In this document: positions 28,526-39,187 of the stretch, in pieces | Numbering within the stretch: the first letter of the stretch is position 1 | Layout: each line of letters opens with the position of its first letter | Assembly (NCBI GenBank): GCA_009829735.1 | Contig: CM020620.1 | Location: 28,366,951 to 28,430,950 of the forward strand | Direction: 5' to 3' | Length of the DNA: 64,000 bases | Source: Pyropia yezoensis | Taxonomy: Eukaryota; Rhodophyta; Bangiophyceae; Bangiales; Bangiaceae | Program-made: the position numbers and the translations under genes | The notes under the pieces: generated by a model | What the model was told of the DNA's origin: nothing | Database searches by the model: none | The model's input: the letters and a program-made list of their open reading frames with translations, nothing else

Positions 28526-29998
28526 ACAGTCCACCTCGTCCAGGTTGACCGTCGGCGGCACGACGCGGTCCGCCACCGCCAGGGCAGTCAGCGCCGCCTC
28601 GGCCGCCCCCGCCGCGCCCAGCAGGTGCCCCGTCGCCCCCTTGGTCGACGACATGACCACCCGCCCATTCCCCCGAAACAGCCGCCGCATCGCCGCCGCC
28701 TCGGCGGCGTCCCCCACCACCGTCCCCGTCGCGTGGGCGTTGATGTAGTCCACATCCGCCGGCGAAAGGCCCGCCGCGGCCAACGCGGCAGCGACCGCCC
28801 GCTGCGCGCCCTCCCCCCCGGGGGGCGGCGCCGTGATGTGGTGCGCGTCACACGACGCCGCCCACCCGCGCACCTCGGCGTACGCCCGCGTCACGCCGCG
28901 GGCGGCCGCCGCGTCGGCCGCCTCGAGGAGCAGCACGGCGGCGCCTTCGCCCATGACAAACCCCGACCGGCGGGCGTCAAACGGGCGGGACGCCCCCCCC
29001 GGCTCGCCGTTCCACCCGCCCCCCGCCAGCGCGCGGGCGCGCGCAAAGCCCGCCACGGCAATGGCCGACAGGGCCGCCTCAGAGCCGCCGGCGAGCATCG
29101 CATCGGCCGCACCGCCCGCCACCACCGCCGCCGCCTCCATCACCGCGTGCGCACCCGCCGCGCAGGCGGTGGAGGGGCACCCCGACGGGCCGCGCAGGCC
29201 GTGCGCCATGGCAATGTGGCCCGCCGCCATGTTGGGCAGGATGGACGGGACAAAGCGGGGGGACAGCCGCCGGAGACCCCGGGGGGAGGCGAGCGTCTCG
29301 GCCGCCGCCGTGATGGGCGGGATGGGCGCAATACCAACGCCCACCGACACGCCGACGCGGTCGCCGGGGGTGGAGCCAAAAGGGGAGGAGGAGGGGACGG
29401 AGGAGGAGGGGGAGCCGCCGCCATTGCCGGCGACGGGGGAGGTCACCACCAGGCCCCCATCGGCAAGCGCCTCGGCCGCCGCGACAAGGGCGTACTGGAT
29501 AAAGTCGGGGAGGCCCGCCGCGCCGGCGAGCGACGCTGCCGCGGGGCCGCCCGTCGGCGGCCAAGTGTCGGCAAGGGAGAGCCCCGCCGGCAGGCCCTCG
29601 CTGTCGCCGCCACCGCCGCCGCCGCCATCACCGCCATCGCCACCACCACCGCCGCCACCGAGGCGCGGGATCTGGGCGGCAAAGCGCGTCGGCAGCGCCG
29701 ACGCGTCAAACGCGGTAATGGGCGCCACGCCCCCGTGGCCTGCCAGCAGGCGCGCCCAGGTGACCACCTTGCCCACCCCCAGGGGCGTGACCAGCCCAAT
29801 GCCCGTCACCAGCACCCGCCGGGCGGGCGGGCGCGGAGGGGGGGCGGCCAGCCGGGCCGCCACCGCCGGTGCCGCCGCCGCTGCAGCGCCACCGCCGACG
29901 CTGGCCGTGGGGGGGGAGGGGGGAGGGGTGGCAGAGGCTGAGGACGATGCCGCGCGAGCGGCAGCAGCGGCGACCAGCCGCCGGGCGACGCCATGCAT
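28346..29998 (-). CDS. Beta-ketoacyl-ACP synthase, probably mitochondrial (KAS II/OXSM type)
   Basis: A 550-residue thiolase-fold condensing enzyme. It joins malonyl-ACP to a growing acyl chain with loss of CO2. Catalytic residues are all present: Cys279 in STACAAGAHA, His422 in INAHATGT, Lys453 and His458 in STKGATGHLLGAAG, with the usual NSFGFGGTNASL near the end. The Cys-His-His spacing (143 and 36) fits FabF-type enzymes (140 and 37). The N-terminus MHGVARRLVAAAAARAASSS is basic and amphipathic without acidic residues, as in a mitochondrial presequence; a plastid address is the alternative. Gly/Ala/Pro-rich insertions enlarge two loops compared with bacterial FabF, which is about 410 residues. 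A poly-C run on the plus strand (28494-28520) lies inside the coding region and encodes a Gly tract. Confidence 0.93.
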
Positions 29999-31890
29999 CC
30001 GAATGGAGGGTGAGAGGGGGGGGAGGGGTGGAGGGGGCGACGGGCGAAGGGGGGGAGGGGGGGGGGGCGGGGGGAGGAAGGAAGTGGTGGTGGTTGCCGC
30101 GAGAGGGAGGGCGGTGCCATCTGCAGGCGGCGAGCCACTGTGTCAGGCGGCTGTGACGTGGCCAGACTCCACGCTTGACACACGAGTCGGCATATTCACC
30201 GCGTGGATCACACGGGGCCTGCCCGGCTTGCGGGACAGCGGCGGGGAGCGGGGCGGGCAGGTGGTCGTCAGCGTGCCTCCCCCCTCTTCGCCCCTCCGCG
30301 CCCACTCGGGTACCCCCCCCCGACTCTTCTCTCTTGCGCTACCGATGGTGTCTCGCTCGTTTTTTTTTTTTTTGCCAGAGTCCGTACAGGACGCTTATGT
30401 ATGGAAGACACTTGACTGGAGAGAAATGCTCATCGCTTGTGTGCACATGCACTGACTCTGTGTGTATTTTTTTTAGTAGCTACTGGCTCGGGGTCCGACA
30501 CTGAGCAAGTTTCCGCCCCTGGGTTCAGGTTGGGATGTCGGCAGCGGGGCTTTCGTACCCTCCGAGGTTCACAGGGACGCAATGCTTACGTCTGGGCGAT
30601 GCAAGTGCCTGTCCGCCGGTTTTGTCCAGGCTCTGAAGAATGGGAAACAAAAGCATATGCTCTTGTCAGCAAGTTTTGGAAAGGACGCTCTCTTGGGCTG
30701 CACATAGTACAAACTCACCACGTTTTCAACATCAGCAGAAGCAAGATGGTCTGTAGGAGGTGACCTGAAGTGTTGTTTCGCTCGTAGGTTCCTGGTGGTG
30801 GAGAGATCGTGGAGAAAGCGACAACAAAGAAGCGGGAAGCTTGGATGATGCGCAAGATGTGCAGAGCACATCCTTTCAGCGAACGGCTGTACTGAGAAGT
30901 GCAGCGGGCAATCCATTGAGTCAGGATTTGTGTCTGATACAGGATTGTCCTCAAGCTGGCATATTGCCGCCGCCGCTCTCACCTCGGTTGCCGCCACCGC
31001 CCCTGCTACTGCTGCCACAGCAACTGCTGTGGCGGCGGCCACGAAGGCAGACTCCTTCGCTCCCTCCTCTAATTTGGTTCGGTTCGCCGCCGCCGAGACA
31101 CTCTGCGCGTGCTCATATTGTTGCCGTCGGTGAGAAGAGGGGTGTGTCATTCTTTCGTTTTCTTTGGGGCAAGTTGGTGCTCTGCCCCCCGCATACTGCC
31201 TGGCCCCCCAGCCGACATGCCTCACAGGCACCTCCAGACAGCTCTATGGCTTTGACGGCACGACTCATCTTGTATTGGCCCCGTGCGAGGCTTGCTGCCG
31301 TAAGCGGCACAGGGGAGATCATGAAGGAGTCTGCGGCAGTGTGCTCTGTGAGCTTTGTTTTTTACATATTGTTCTGTACATCGACAATCCACCGCTGCCA
31401 GTCCCCTGCCGCGCACGAAACTGCAAGCGCCCCAAAATGTCATGTGTTCTGATTGGCGCAACCCCCCCCTCTCCCCCCCCCCCACCACAATCCTTGGCCG
31501 GCCAGCGTGTGGGGGTGATGGCGGCGCCAACGCAGGCCAGCACCCGTCCTCCCGCCTGTCTTTCTACTCTGCTGGATCTTACCAGCGGTGTGACAGCTGT
31601 TAGGGCGTTGGCGCCGGAATCATGCCATGATGCCCAACGCCCAACCCGCTGTTCCAACTCACACCCCGCTGTTGAGGCGGGAGCGGGGGGCTCACCCCGG
31701 CAGGCCATTGCAATCCCCGCCTTCCCCCGAGGCCAACTCAGCCCGCCGTCATCCGCCATGCAGTACAGTACATACCCCGGTCGTGTCCGACCGGCAGGCC
31801 TGACTCTGGCAGGCCCCTGCCCCACAATCCCCCCCCCCTCCACCGTCAGCCGCCCACATCACCGTGACATGGGACCGGTGATGGTTGCCA
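29999..31890. other. Intergenic region upstream of KAS, no supported gene
   Basis: G-rich just above the KAS start (30005-30085), then mixed. From 30360 it contains poly-T tracts and lower GC. No domain-like translation on either strand. Confidence 0.45.
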
Positions 31891-31994
31891 CTGTGAAAAT
31901 ACAAAACGTGTGCCCAACCATTGAGCCAGGTCAGCGATGCTCATGCTTGAATACCTCCCGCCGTGTGGCATATGTCCAGTGACATAACTCACAG
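31891..31994 (-). mobile_element. 104-bp mobile element, copy 1, CCA target duplication
   Basis: Exactly 104 bp, begins CTGTGAAAATAC and ends CATAACTCACAG, flanked on both sides by CCA (31888-31890 and 31995-31997). It is the reverse complement of the copy at 36950-37053, with few differences. It lies about 390 bases upstream of the acyl-adenylating ligase start. Confidence 0.9.
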
Positions 31995-32382
31995 CCACGG
32001 TCCCCCGCTTCGGGGCTTGCGGGGAGGCCACGGCGCGGGCGCGCGGGGCGGGGTAGGGCGGGGCGTGGGCGGGGGTCACCCAGCTGGGGCGGCGGGCGTA
32101 CTCTCCGCTACGCCTGGCCCCTTCTTCGTTGCCCCCCGCCGTCTTCTCCCCCGGTGCCGCCGGCCGCCACCCCGAACCATCTCAGCAGACTGTTGCCGAC
32201 GCCCTTTCCCCGCGCCGCGGTGGCCGCCCGCACCGCTTTGCCCCCCGGGCTGGCGGCGAAGACGCACCTGCCGCGATCGCCTCTCCCCGTTCTACCCCCG
32301 CGCGTCCCCCCCGCGTTCACCCTCCCCCACCCTTTGCCTGCTCCCCGTCCCTGCGGTGTGCCTGCCTACCCCCGCCCACCCA

Positions 32383-34305
32383 ATGGTCATGCCCGCTGTC
32401 CCCGCATCGACGGCAGCAACGGGAGCCGCCATGGCAGCGGCAGCGTCGCCGCCGCCGGCTTCTCCGCCGGCGCGCTCGCCGCGCCCCTCGCCCCCCGCCA
32501 CCCTCACGGCCTTTGTGCGGCGGGGTCACCCCCGCGCGTCTGCGGGCGGGGGCGCCCCCGTGGCGCTGGTGGCTGCCACCGACGCTGTCGGCGGGGGCCT
32601 CTCCTACCCCGCCCTGTGGGCGCGTATTGCCGCGGCCGCCGCCGGCCTGGCCGCCGCCCCGGGCGTCCGCCACGGAGGGGTGGTGGGGGTGGCGGGGCCG
32701 GCGGGGGTAGACGCGCCCATCCTCCTCCACGCCGTTGCCGCGCTCGGCGCGGCGCTCTGCCCCATCTTTGCCGACGCCCCCCCGGCAGAGATGGTCCGCC
32801 TCCTGGGGCCCCTCCGCCCGTGTCTGGTTGCGGGAGCGGTGGGGGCGGTGAACGCCCTGCGGGAGGTGGCGGCGACGCTGTCGGTGGCGGACGGGGGGCG
32901 CCCCGTGGGGGTGCTGGTGCTGGATGGGGACGTGCCGGCCCCCTGGGCGTCGGTTGGGGGGGGGGGGGAAGCGGGTGCCCCCACATCTGCCCGCGGGGTC
33001 CCGCTCCGGGAGTTCTCCTTTGCCACCCTTGTTGCGTCTGCGGCGCCCGGGGTGGACGTGGAGGCGGTGCTAGCCGCTCCCGGCGTGTCCCCCGATGACC
33101 TGCTGCTGCTACCCCACTCGTCGGGCACCACCGGACCGCCAAAGGTGGTGGCCCTATCCCACCGGGCTTTTACCGCCAACATCATTGCCCTGAGCGAGCG
33201 GGATGTCATCCCGTTTGGGAGCGTCGCGGCGGCACCCTTTCCCATGTACCACATCGGGGGTGTCCTCGTCTATGCTGCCATGGTGCCCTACATGCGCGCC
33301 ACGGGGGTGGTGGTAGCGGGTCCGGCGGTTGGACCCCTGCTGGCCGCCGTTGCCACCCACCGGGTGTCTACGCTCATCCTCTTTCCCCCGCTGATGCACG
33401 CGCTGGCGGCAGAACCGGCGGTTGCTGCCACCGACACCTCTTCCCTCGCCGCCATCTGGGTGGGGGGGGGGCCCACATCGGCGGCGTTGGAGGCGGCCGT
33501 TGCCACCCGGGTGGGCGTACCAGTGGGGCAGGTGTATGGGTCTTCAGAGGGTCTCCTCGTCTGCACCTCGGATAACACTGCCATGAACGCCTACCCGCCT
33601 GGCGGGAGGCCGGCTCACGGCGGGGGCAGCCGCAGCGCTGGGAGCGTCGGCACTCCCCTTGACAGCGCACAGGTGCGGGTGGTCCGGGTGGGGGGCGGCG
33701 GCGGGGAGGACGACGTCCCCCCCGGCGCGGCGGGGGAGCTCCTCATCCGAAGCCCCTTCCACATGGCTGGCTACCTCGGCGCCCCCGCCGCCGCCACCGC
33801 CGCCGCCATTGATAAGGACGGGTGGCACCACACGGGGGACCTGGGGCGGGTTGACCCCGCGACGGGGGTGGTGTGGGTGCTCGACCGCCTCACCGACACG
33901 ATCGCGGTGGGCGCCCAGACGGTCAGCCCGGTGGAGGTGGAGGCCGCCCTCTGCGCCGCGCCGGGCATCGCTGCGGCGGCGGTGGTGGGCGCCCCACACC
34001 CGGTGCTGGGGCAGGTGCCCCACGCGTTTGTCGTGGCCCCCTGGTCAGCCGCGGGAGGCGACGGATGCGGCGGCGGCGGCGGTGAGGCGGGTGCCGGCAG
34101 CGACAGCGAGCGCGGCCCCCCGGTGCTCCATCCCCCCCCCCTGACGGTCGAGGCGGTTTTGGCGTGGGCGGCCACCCAGCTGGCGCCGCACAAGGTCCCT
34201 CGTGGGGTGACGTTTGTGGAGGCGCTGCCAACGTCTGGGTCGGGCAAGATCCTGCGCCAACAGCTGCGGAAGCAGTTGGGGGCGGGGGTGGTGGGGGGGC
34301 AGTAG
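32383..34305 (+). CDS. Acyl-adenylating ligase (4CL/acyl-CoA synthetase type)
   Basis: A 640-residue protein of the AMP-dependent synthetase family, which activates a carboxylic acid with ATP and usually loads it on CoA. Motifs in order: phosphate loop HSSGTTGPPKVVALSHR (about 244-260), aromatic motif QVYGSSEG (about 383), GWHHTGDLG (about 480), hinge region LDRLTDTIAVG, and the catalytic Lys622 in SGSGKILRQQLRKQL. The organisation resembles 4-coumarate-CoA and oxalate-CoA ligases, but the substrate pocket cannot be read here. The start ATG at 32383 follows a C-rich leader; an open frame extends upstream, but that part includes the 104-bp mobile element and is unlikely to be coding. The Ala/Ser/Pro/Arg N-terminus could be an organelle presequence. 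No PTS1 tripeptide at the end (GGQ). Confidence 0.92.
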   Translation: MVMPAVPASTAATGAAMAAAASPPPASPPARSPRPSPPATLTAFVRRGHPRASAGGGAPVALVAATDAVGGGLSYPALWARIAAAAAGLAAAPGVRHGGVVGVAGPAGVDAPILLHAVAALGAALCPIFADAPPAEMVRLLGPLRPCLVAGAVGAVNALREVAATLSVADGGRPVGVLVLDGDVPAPWASVGGGGEAGAPTSARGVPLREFSFATLVASAAPGVDVEAVLAAPGVSPDDLLLLPHSSGTTGPPKVVALSHRAFTANIIALSERDVIPFGSVAAAPFPMYHIGGVLVYAAMVPYMRATGVVVAGPAVGPLLAAVATHRVSTLILFPPLMHALAAEPAVAATDTSSLAAIWVGGGPTSAALEAAVATRVGVPVGQVYGSSEGLLVCTSDNTAMNAYPPGGRPAHGGGSRSAGSVGTPLDSAQVRVVRVGGGGGEDDVPPGAAGELLIRSPFHMAGYLGAPAAATAAAIDKDGWHHTGDLGRVDPATGVVWVLDRLTDTIAVGAQTVSPVEVEAALCAAPGIAAAAVVGAPHPVLGQVPHAFVVAPWSAAGGDGCGGGGGEAGAGSDSERGPPVLHPPPLTVEAVLAWAATQLAPHKVPRGVTFVEALPTSGSGKILRQQLRKQLGAGVVGGQ

Positions 34306-34590
34306 AGTGGTCTGGGGAGCGCGTGGTGGGAGCGCGTCGCCCTTCCATCGTACCCCCGCTAAAATTTAGATGTAGGAAGCCAGCTCGCTGTCGAGACGAA
34401 CAGGTAGAGTACAAGAGCGTGGGTTCTGTACAGTACAAGCGCGACAATTGTGCCTTGGGGGTGAAATCACAGCAACCTGCAACTTCGCGGTGCATCATGG
34501 ACATGGTTCCATGCACCTTTCTGTTGCGGCCTCCTTCCATCGTCTGCTCCCTCCTGTAAGAGAACACCCGGCCATAACACCTTCGCCTCT
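34306..34590. other. Short intergenic with GCTAAAATTTAGAT and TGTACAGTAC
   Basis: Follows the ligase stop. Contains GCTAAAATTTAGATG near 34362 and CTGTACAGTAC near 34427. The inverted form of the first motif recurs at 36246-36259 on the other side of the ankyrin block. Confidence 0.4.
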
Positions 34591-34820
34591 CCCCCGCCCA
34601 CCCCAGCACGGTGCGTGCTACTCGGACAGCGGGGCAACGAGGCGCTCGTACAGGCGCCCCCCCACGGTGCGCCCCTCTGCGTCGCGCCTCTCCACTGCGC
34701 CGCCAGCCGGGCGGGCGTCGCCCCAGCGTGGTCCGTGGCGCCCGTCTCTGCGCCGGCCCCCACCAGCGCGGCGAGCGTGCGGTCCCAGCGGGCCAGCGCG
34801 CCGCCGCCGCCACCGCCGCG

Positions 34821-34859
<39 letters not shown>

Positions 34860-35560
34860 GCCGCCACCGCCGTCGCTGTCGCCGCCCTCTCCGCCTCCCC
34901 CACTACTGGCGGCCGCTGCTGCTGCCGCCGCCGCCGCCGCTGCCGTCGCCGCCGCCGCCCGGTGAAGGGGCGTCTGGCCACCGCCCCCGTCGCCACACCG
35001 GTGGGTGGTGGCCCGCACATCCGCGCCGGCGGCGACCAGCGCCGCCACCGCCCCGTCGGCGCCGGCCTGCGGCCGTCAGGTGCAGCGGCGTCGCCCCGTC
35101 CAGGTCGTATCGAGAGACCGCATGCAGCGTCTTGATGGGCAGCAGCGCCTCGATGGTGGTGTGGCGTGGCCCCCTGCGGCGGCCGCGTGGAGTGCCCCCC
35201 GGCGGCGGCCGTCGGTGGTGCCCGCGAAGGCGGGGTCGTCCACGTGACGGCTGCAGGTCATGGCGACGCCCAGCACGGTGGCGGCGGTAGCGTGCCCTTT
35301 GGCGGCTGCTGTGTGGTACGCGTTGCGCGCCGACCGGTCGAGGGCACGGAGGGCGACGGCCGCCGGCCGCGCGTCGACCATTGCCGCCGCAACGGCGTCG
35401 TGCCCCCGGCGGGCGGTCTCGTGCAGCGCCGACTGGCCGGCGGCGTTGACGGGCAGCCCGCCGGGGAGCGGGCTCTCCTCGTGCCCCCGGGGCCAGCGGC
35501 CGACCAGTTGGGCCACGGCCGGCAGTTTGTTTGCCTCCGCCGCCAGGTGCAGGGCCTTGC
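34591..35560 (-). pseudogene. Ankyrin-repeat protein, minus-strand half, frameshifted
   Basis: Reading downward from 35560: SKALHLAAEANKLPAVAQLV, QSALHETARRGHDAVAAAMV, RNAYHTAAAKGHATAATVLG, GALHAAAAGGHA, then after a frame change near 35155 SRYDLDGATPLHLTAAG, and after a second change near 35070 VAALVAAGADVRATT, TPLHRAAAA, a CCG-encoded Gly tract, and ALVGAGAETGATDHAGATPA. These are consecutive ankyrin repeats (two helices and a loop each, protein-protein binding). The two frame changes cancel, and the repeats start abruptly at 35560, where the ankyrin text switches to the other strand. No ATG precedes the first repeat, so I call it a broken gene. Confidence 0.7.
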
Positions 35561-35561
35561 T

Positions 35562-36150
35562 TCCCGCCCTGCACACGGCGGTGGCGCGCGGCGATGCGCC
35601 GTTTGCTCTTGCGCTGGGGGCGTATGTCCGGGAGACCCGCCCCTGGCGGTCGTCGCGGGGGCCCTGGTCGTGCCTCCCCACCGTCAGACGCGTGGCGCCC
35701 CGCCACGATATGCGCCTCCTGGACGGCGTCACTGCGAGTGGCGACGTGCCCCTCATCCTGGCCGCCAAGGCGGGGCACGCCGCCGTGGTGGCGGCGCTCC
35801 TTGCCACAGGCGCGGCAGAGGACCTGGTAGGAGCGGGGTGGACGGCGCTGCACCACGCCGCCCTCGGGGGGTGTGCAGGGGTGGTCAAGGTGCTGCTTGA
35901 CCTCGAGGTGGGCCCCCGTACACTGCGTCTCGTTTCGCGGCGTCCCCACCACCGCGCGACAGCTGGCGGTGACGGGCTCAGACGATGAGTACCGCGACTG
36001 CTTTTATGGGGGCGCCCACAGTAGGGGACCGCGCGGGGTGCTTGGCAAGCAACCCGACGCGGAGGGTGTGGTGCGACAGCTGCTGCAACTGCTGCCGTAT
36101 CGCCTCACTCGCGAGGCGGCCGACAAGCTGGTAGACCGGATTGTCAAGCG
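35562..36150 (+). pseudogene. Ankyrin-repeat protein, plus-strand half, frameshifted
   Basis: Reading upward from 35562: LPALHTAVARGDAPFALALG, DVPLILAAKAGHAAVVAALL, GWTALHHAALGGCAGVVKVL, then a frame change near 35930 into GVPTTARQLAVTGSDDEYRD. A possible C-terminal helical part follows (GVVRQLLQLLPYRLTREAAD). The repeats are convincing but begin without a start codon exactly where the minus-strand ankyrin text begins in the other direction. The two halves probably came from one gene, or two neighbours, joined by an inversion. Confidence 0.7.
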
Positions 36151-36494
36151 TTGGCCAGTACCTGCGGGAGAGGGCGCCACGGAGCACTGCCCCTGGACTC
36201 GTGGGCCAGCCCTGCATTCCACTGTACGTACGTTCAGTTTTCGCTATCTAAATTTAGCATCCCCTCCCCTTGAACGCTTCGGCCACTACCCTCACACTCG
36301 CAGCCCCGTTCCCTCCTCGGCCAGCTACACAGAAAAGCCATCCTCGCAAATCTTCTGCACTGACCTGTACACCCCCGTTCTCTCCCCTCCCACCCCCCCC
36401 CCGCCCCAACCTCAAAGCGCCTGCTAACCCCCTCCCCCTCCCGCCCAAAGCAACGCTAAAGTTAGTGCCTATGCAGTGCTACTGGCACGGCAGC
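36151..36494. other. Intergenic, no supported gene
   Basis: Contains ACTGTACGTACGTTCAG near 36219 and the inverted partner (ATCTAAATTTAGC at 36246) of the motif beside 34362. The rest is C-rich. No gene. Confidence 0.4.
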
Positions 36495-37130
36495 GACGCC
36501 AACCTGTGCGCCCCCACCCCCCCCCCCTCCCCCGCCGGGGACGCGTCGGCGTAACCACAACACGACCAGCAACGCCACCAGCCGCTCCATCACTTCTCCT
36601 CCAGGTTCTCCACCCTAATGGCCAGCCGGCGCCCGTCGGGGAGGACCACCTCCCGCCGCCCCCGCCCCGCCTCCCACACCATCACTGTCACGTCGCGGCC
36701 GTTGAGGTCGTCCCGGCTGGTGTCGACAATGCGGAGGGGTCCGGGCGTGTTGCCGCGCATTCCTGGCCGTGGGGGCGACGGCTCGACGACCGCCCCGTCC
36801 GCCCCCAACCCGCGCTGCCACACCTCCCCGGGGCGGTGGGTGAGGATAAACGGGTGGCCCAGGTGGGTCCCCCGCCCGTAGCAAGCGGCACACAGGTCGT
36901 AGCGGGGCCGACACTTGGTGCAGGTGTGGCGGTCCTCCCGGAGGGGGTCCTGTGAGTTATGTCCCTATACATATCCCACACGGAGAGAGGTATTCAAGCA
37001 TGAGCATCGCCGACCTGGCTCAATGTTCGGGCGCACGTTTTGTATTCTCACAGGTCCGCCCCACACCCGCCGCAGATGACTCCCCAGTGGGGGCGGGTGG
37101 GGGACACCGCCGGGGGGGGCAGCAGCTCCT
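36495..37130 (-). repeat. Inverted segmental duplication, copy 1 (partner 39550-40050)
   Basis: Apart from the 104-bp insertion at 36950-37053, this matches the opposite strand of 39550-40050 through the ZZ-protein coding part and about 90 bases of 3' flank (GTTACGCCGACGCGTCC and on). So a gene plus flank was copied in inverted orientation about 3 kb away. Upstream of about 37130 the N-terminal parts are only loosely alike. Confidence 0.85.
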
Positions 37131-37290
37131 CTGGCCTGTCGCGTCGGTGCTCGCTCCGCGCCCGTCGCTGCCGCATCGGGGACGGCGGGCGCGCCCTGTT
37201 GTGGCCCCCGTCGTCTGACGAGTAGGAGCTCGACCCGCCGCGCCCGTCGCCGCAGCTGTCACTGTCGACGGTGGAATGGGTGGCACCCAT
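36590..37290 (-). pseudogene. ZZ zinc-finger protein copy 1, split by a 104-bp mobile element
   Basis: From the ATG at 37290 the protein starts MGATHSTVDSDSCGDGRGG (the Gly2 context could allow N-myristoylation), has an Arg/Ser-rich linker and enters the ZZ finger at HWGVICGGCGAD. There the element at 36950-37053 interrupts it. The rest (RHTCTKCRPRYDLCAACY, HPFILTHRPG, and a C-terminal beta-rich part DVTVMVWEAGRGRREVVLP) continues beyond. ZZ fingers bind two zinc ions and recognise protein tails. If the insertion were spliced as GT-AG it would leave five extra bases and shift the frame, so the gene is probably inactive, though a noncanonical event is not excluded. Confidence 0.7.
36950..37053 (+). 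mobile_element. 104-bp mobile element, copy 2, GTC target duplication
   Basis: Exactly 104 bp, begins CTGTGAGTTATG and ends GTATTCTCACAG, flanked by GTC (36947-36949 and 37054-37056). The uninterrupted paralogue near 39590 gives the empty site with a single GTC. Ends are short inverted repeats (CTGTGAG/CTCACAG) and also look like splice junctions, GTGAGT and CACAG, on either strand. Confidence 0.93.
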
Positions 37291-39187
37291 TACGGCGGGG
37301 CGACGTTGGCGCACAAGGCGTCACAGACGCCAGCCAACAGAAGAGGAGGGCGCGATAGCAGACGAGGGGGGGGCGGTAGAGGGGGTTGCTGAGCGCGGGG
37401 ACGGAGCGGGGAACGGGGGGACGTGGGGAGATGCCGCCAACCAGCGCAATACCCGAGAGGATGTGGACGTGAGTGAAAAGCCGTTGGGGGGGGGGGGGGG
37501 GGGGGGGGGAGGCGGTGGTGGCGCTGATGCGAGGAGAGGCGGCTTGTAACTTTCCCCGCTGTCGAGGTAGAGGCAGGCCGTGACGATAGAGACCACAGGC
37601 GTCCTTTTGACGACGGTAGACAGGTGGGTGTGGGCTGGATGCCGCCGTCGGGAGCCCCTCCGTCGACAGCCATGCCGCGCCTTTTCAACCGAACTGGGTG
37701 GCGCCGCCCTCGCCCCCCCTCCCTCGCCGTATCAGCGGCAGCGCTTGGGCGCCCCCGAAGAAACTGGTCGTCCCCAGTCGCCGGCCGCCCGGTGACTGCG
37801 ACTGCCCCGCGACGGGCGACGACCAGTTCTTTTTTCACGTGACCGGCCCGCGTTGCCCGGCGTGACGGGGCTGCCAGCGGGGAGTGGGAGCCGCGTAGGA
37901 CGGGGCGGCGATGACAATGACCTGGCAACTGGGCATTTGGGTGGTGCCAACGGTGGCGCCAGTCGTATGTACCCCGCAAAAGTCCGCTGGATAAAAAGTT
38001 GAGGGCTGTGCCTAAAAATAGATTATCTATTCGAGTGGTACGCAGTGCCAGTACAGCATTTAGGTGTCGGAACATGTTCTGAGGAGCGCAGCCCGACGCT
38101 GCGGCAGAGAGGGGGTGCGCTTACGTACGGTCCTGGCAATGGCGACCGCCGCGACCGCCACCCGTGGGCGGCAGCTGCCGCCGCAGCCTCCGCCGTCGGC
38201 CGAGTCGGGGGGGGGAGGTGGGGGTGGGGGGCGCTGGGGGCGGCCGGCGGGCCGAGGGCAACTCTGTGGCTGCTGATGACAGCCACCAACGGGGCAGACG
38301 ACTGGCAGAGCGCACCCGCCGTTGGAGGGACACCCGCTGCTGCCACTCGCAGCCTACCGCCGTGGGGGGGGGGGGGGGGCGCGTGCACGGCCGACAAGCG
38401 GCGGCGAGAGATTTGGGCGGCAGCCACCCCGCACGCTCAGAGCAGCCACCGCGGCCGCCGTCGCCGGCGCTCACGCCGACCAGGGGGGGGCTGGTCACCT
38501 GATTCCTTCCCAAGTGGGCGGGGTCAGGAAGCTCCCCTCCCTGCCTCCTCCTGGGTGGTCTTCTCCTCCCGGTGGAGGCAAAACTCCCAACGGCGGTGCC
38601 TGGGTGGCCCCCCGCGTCCACCTCCCCGTCCGTCTCCGCAGCCTCTCGCGGCACGGCTAGGTACTGTCACTGCTTCAGCGGCAGCCCGCCCCGCAGGATG
38701 GTGGGCTTGCTTGGCCGACGGGGGGGAGTGCACGGTCCCAGGGGGACGGGAGCCCCCGACCGCCTCTCTTCCCTAAAGCTTAGCGTTGGCATGGCAGCCG
38801 CCCGCCAACCGTACTGGCAGCGCGTACGTGTCTAACAATCTCCACTCGCAAGCTCTCCCCTTCCTTCACGTCCATTCCAACCAATAGCCCGCCGTCTGGC
38901 TGCTGCCCTCGAGGGCAAGTCCTTTATGGAACATTGCTTCGCCCTGCAGGTCATAGAATACGCCCCCCCCGCACCAGGCCGGGCCTTGGACCCGTGTCGG
39001 CGCTAGCCCCCTGCCCCCACCCAGCGGCCGCAGCGCCTCGCCATCCAAAGTGAGCCTCACCCCGTTTCGCCCCCCTCGCCCCTATCGCCAGCACAGTGCC
39101 GCTGCTTGCACGAGGGGCAGAGTTCCCACCCATGTATGTAGTCAACCAAGCTCCTATCTACGCGCAGCACACGCCTTGTCGGCAACT
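37291..39187. other. Intergenic, no supported gene
   Basis: GC-rich with a poly-G run at 37487-37509, some lower-GC patches (37990-38060, 38770-38960) and no domain-like translation on either strand. One frame (38045-38776 plus) is long but compositionally biased. Confidence 0.4.

Noticed and set aside
28112..29941. 609-codon plus-strand frame opposite the KAS gene
   Set aside because: Mirror of a strongly conserved enzyme on the other strand; its sequence is Arg/Gly/His-rich with no motif.
31963..32382. N-terminal extension of the acyl-adenylating ligase
   Set aside because: The extension would be translated partly from the 104-bp mobile element and from C-rich leader DNA. The ATG at 32383 is preferred.
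36950..37053. The 104-bp insertion as a normal functional intron of ZZ copy 1
   Set aside because: GT-AG removal leaves CT plus one GAC duplicate, five extra bases, which shifts the ZZ frame. Kept as an introner-like hypothesis only.
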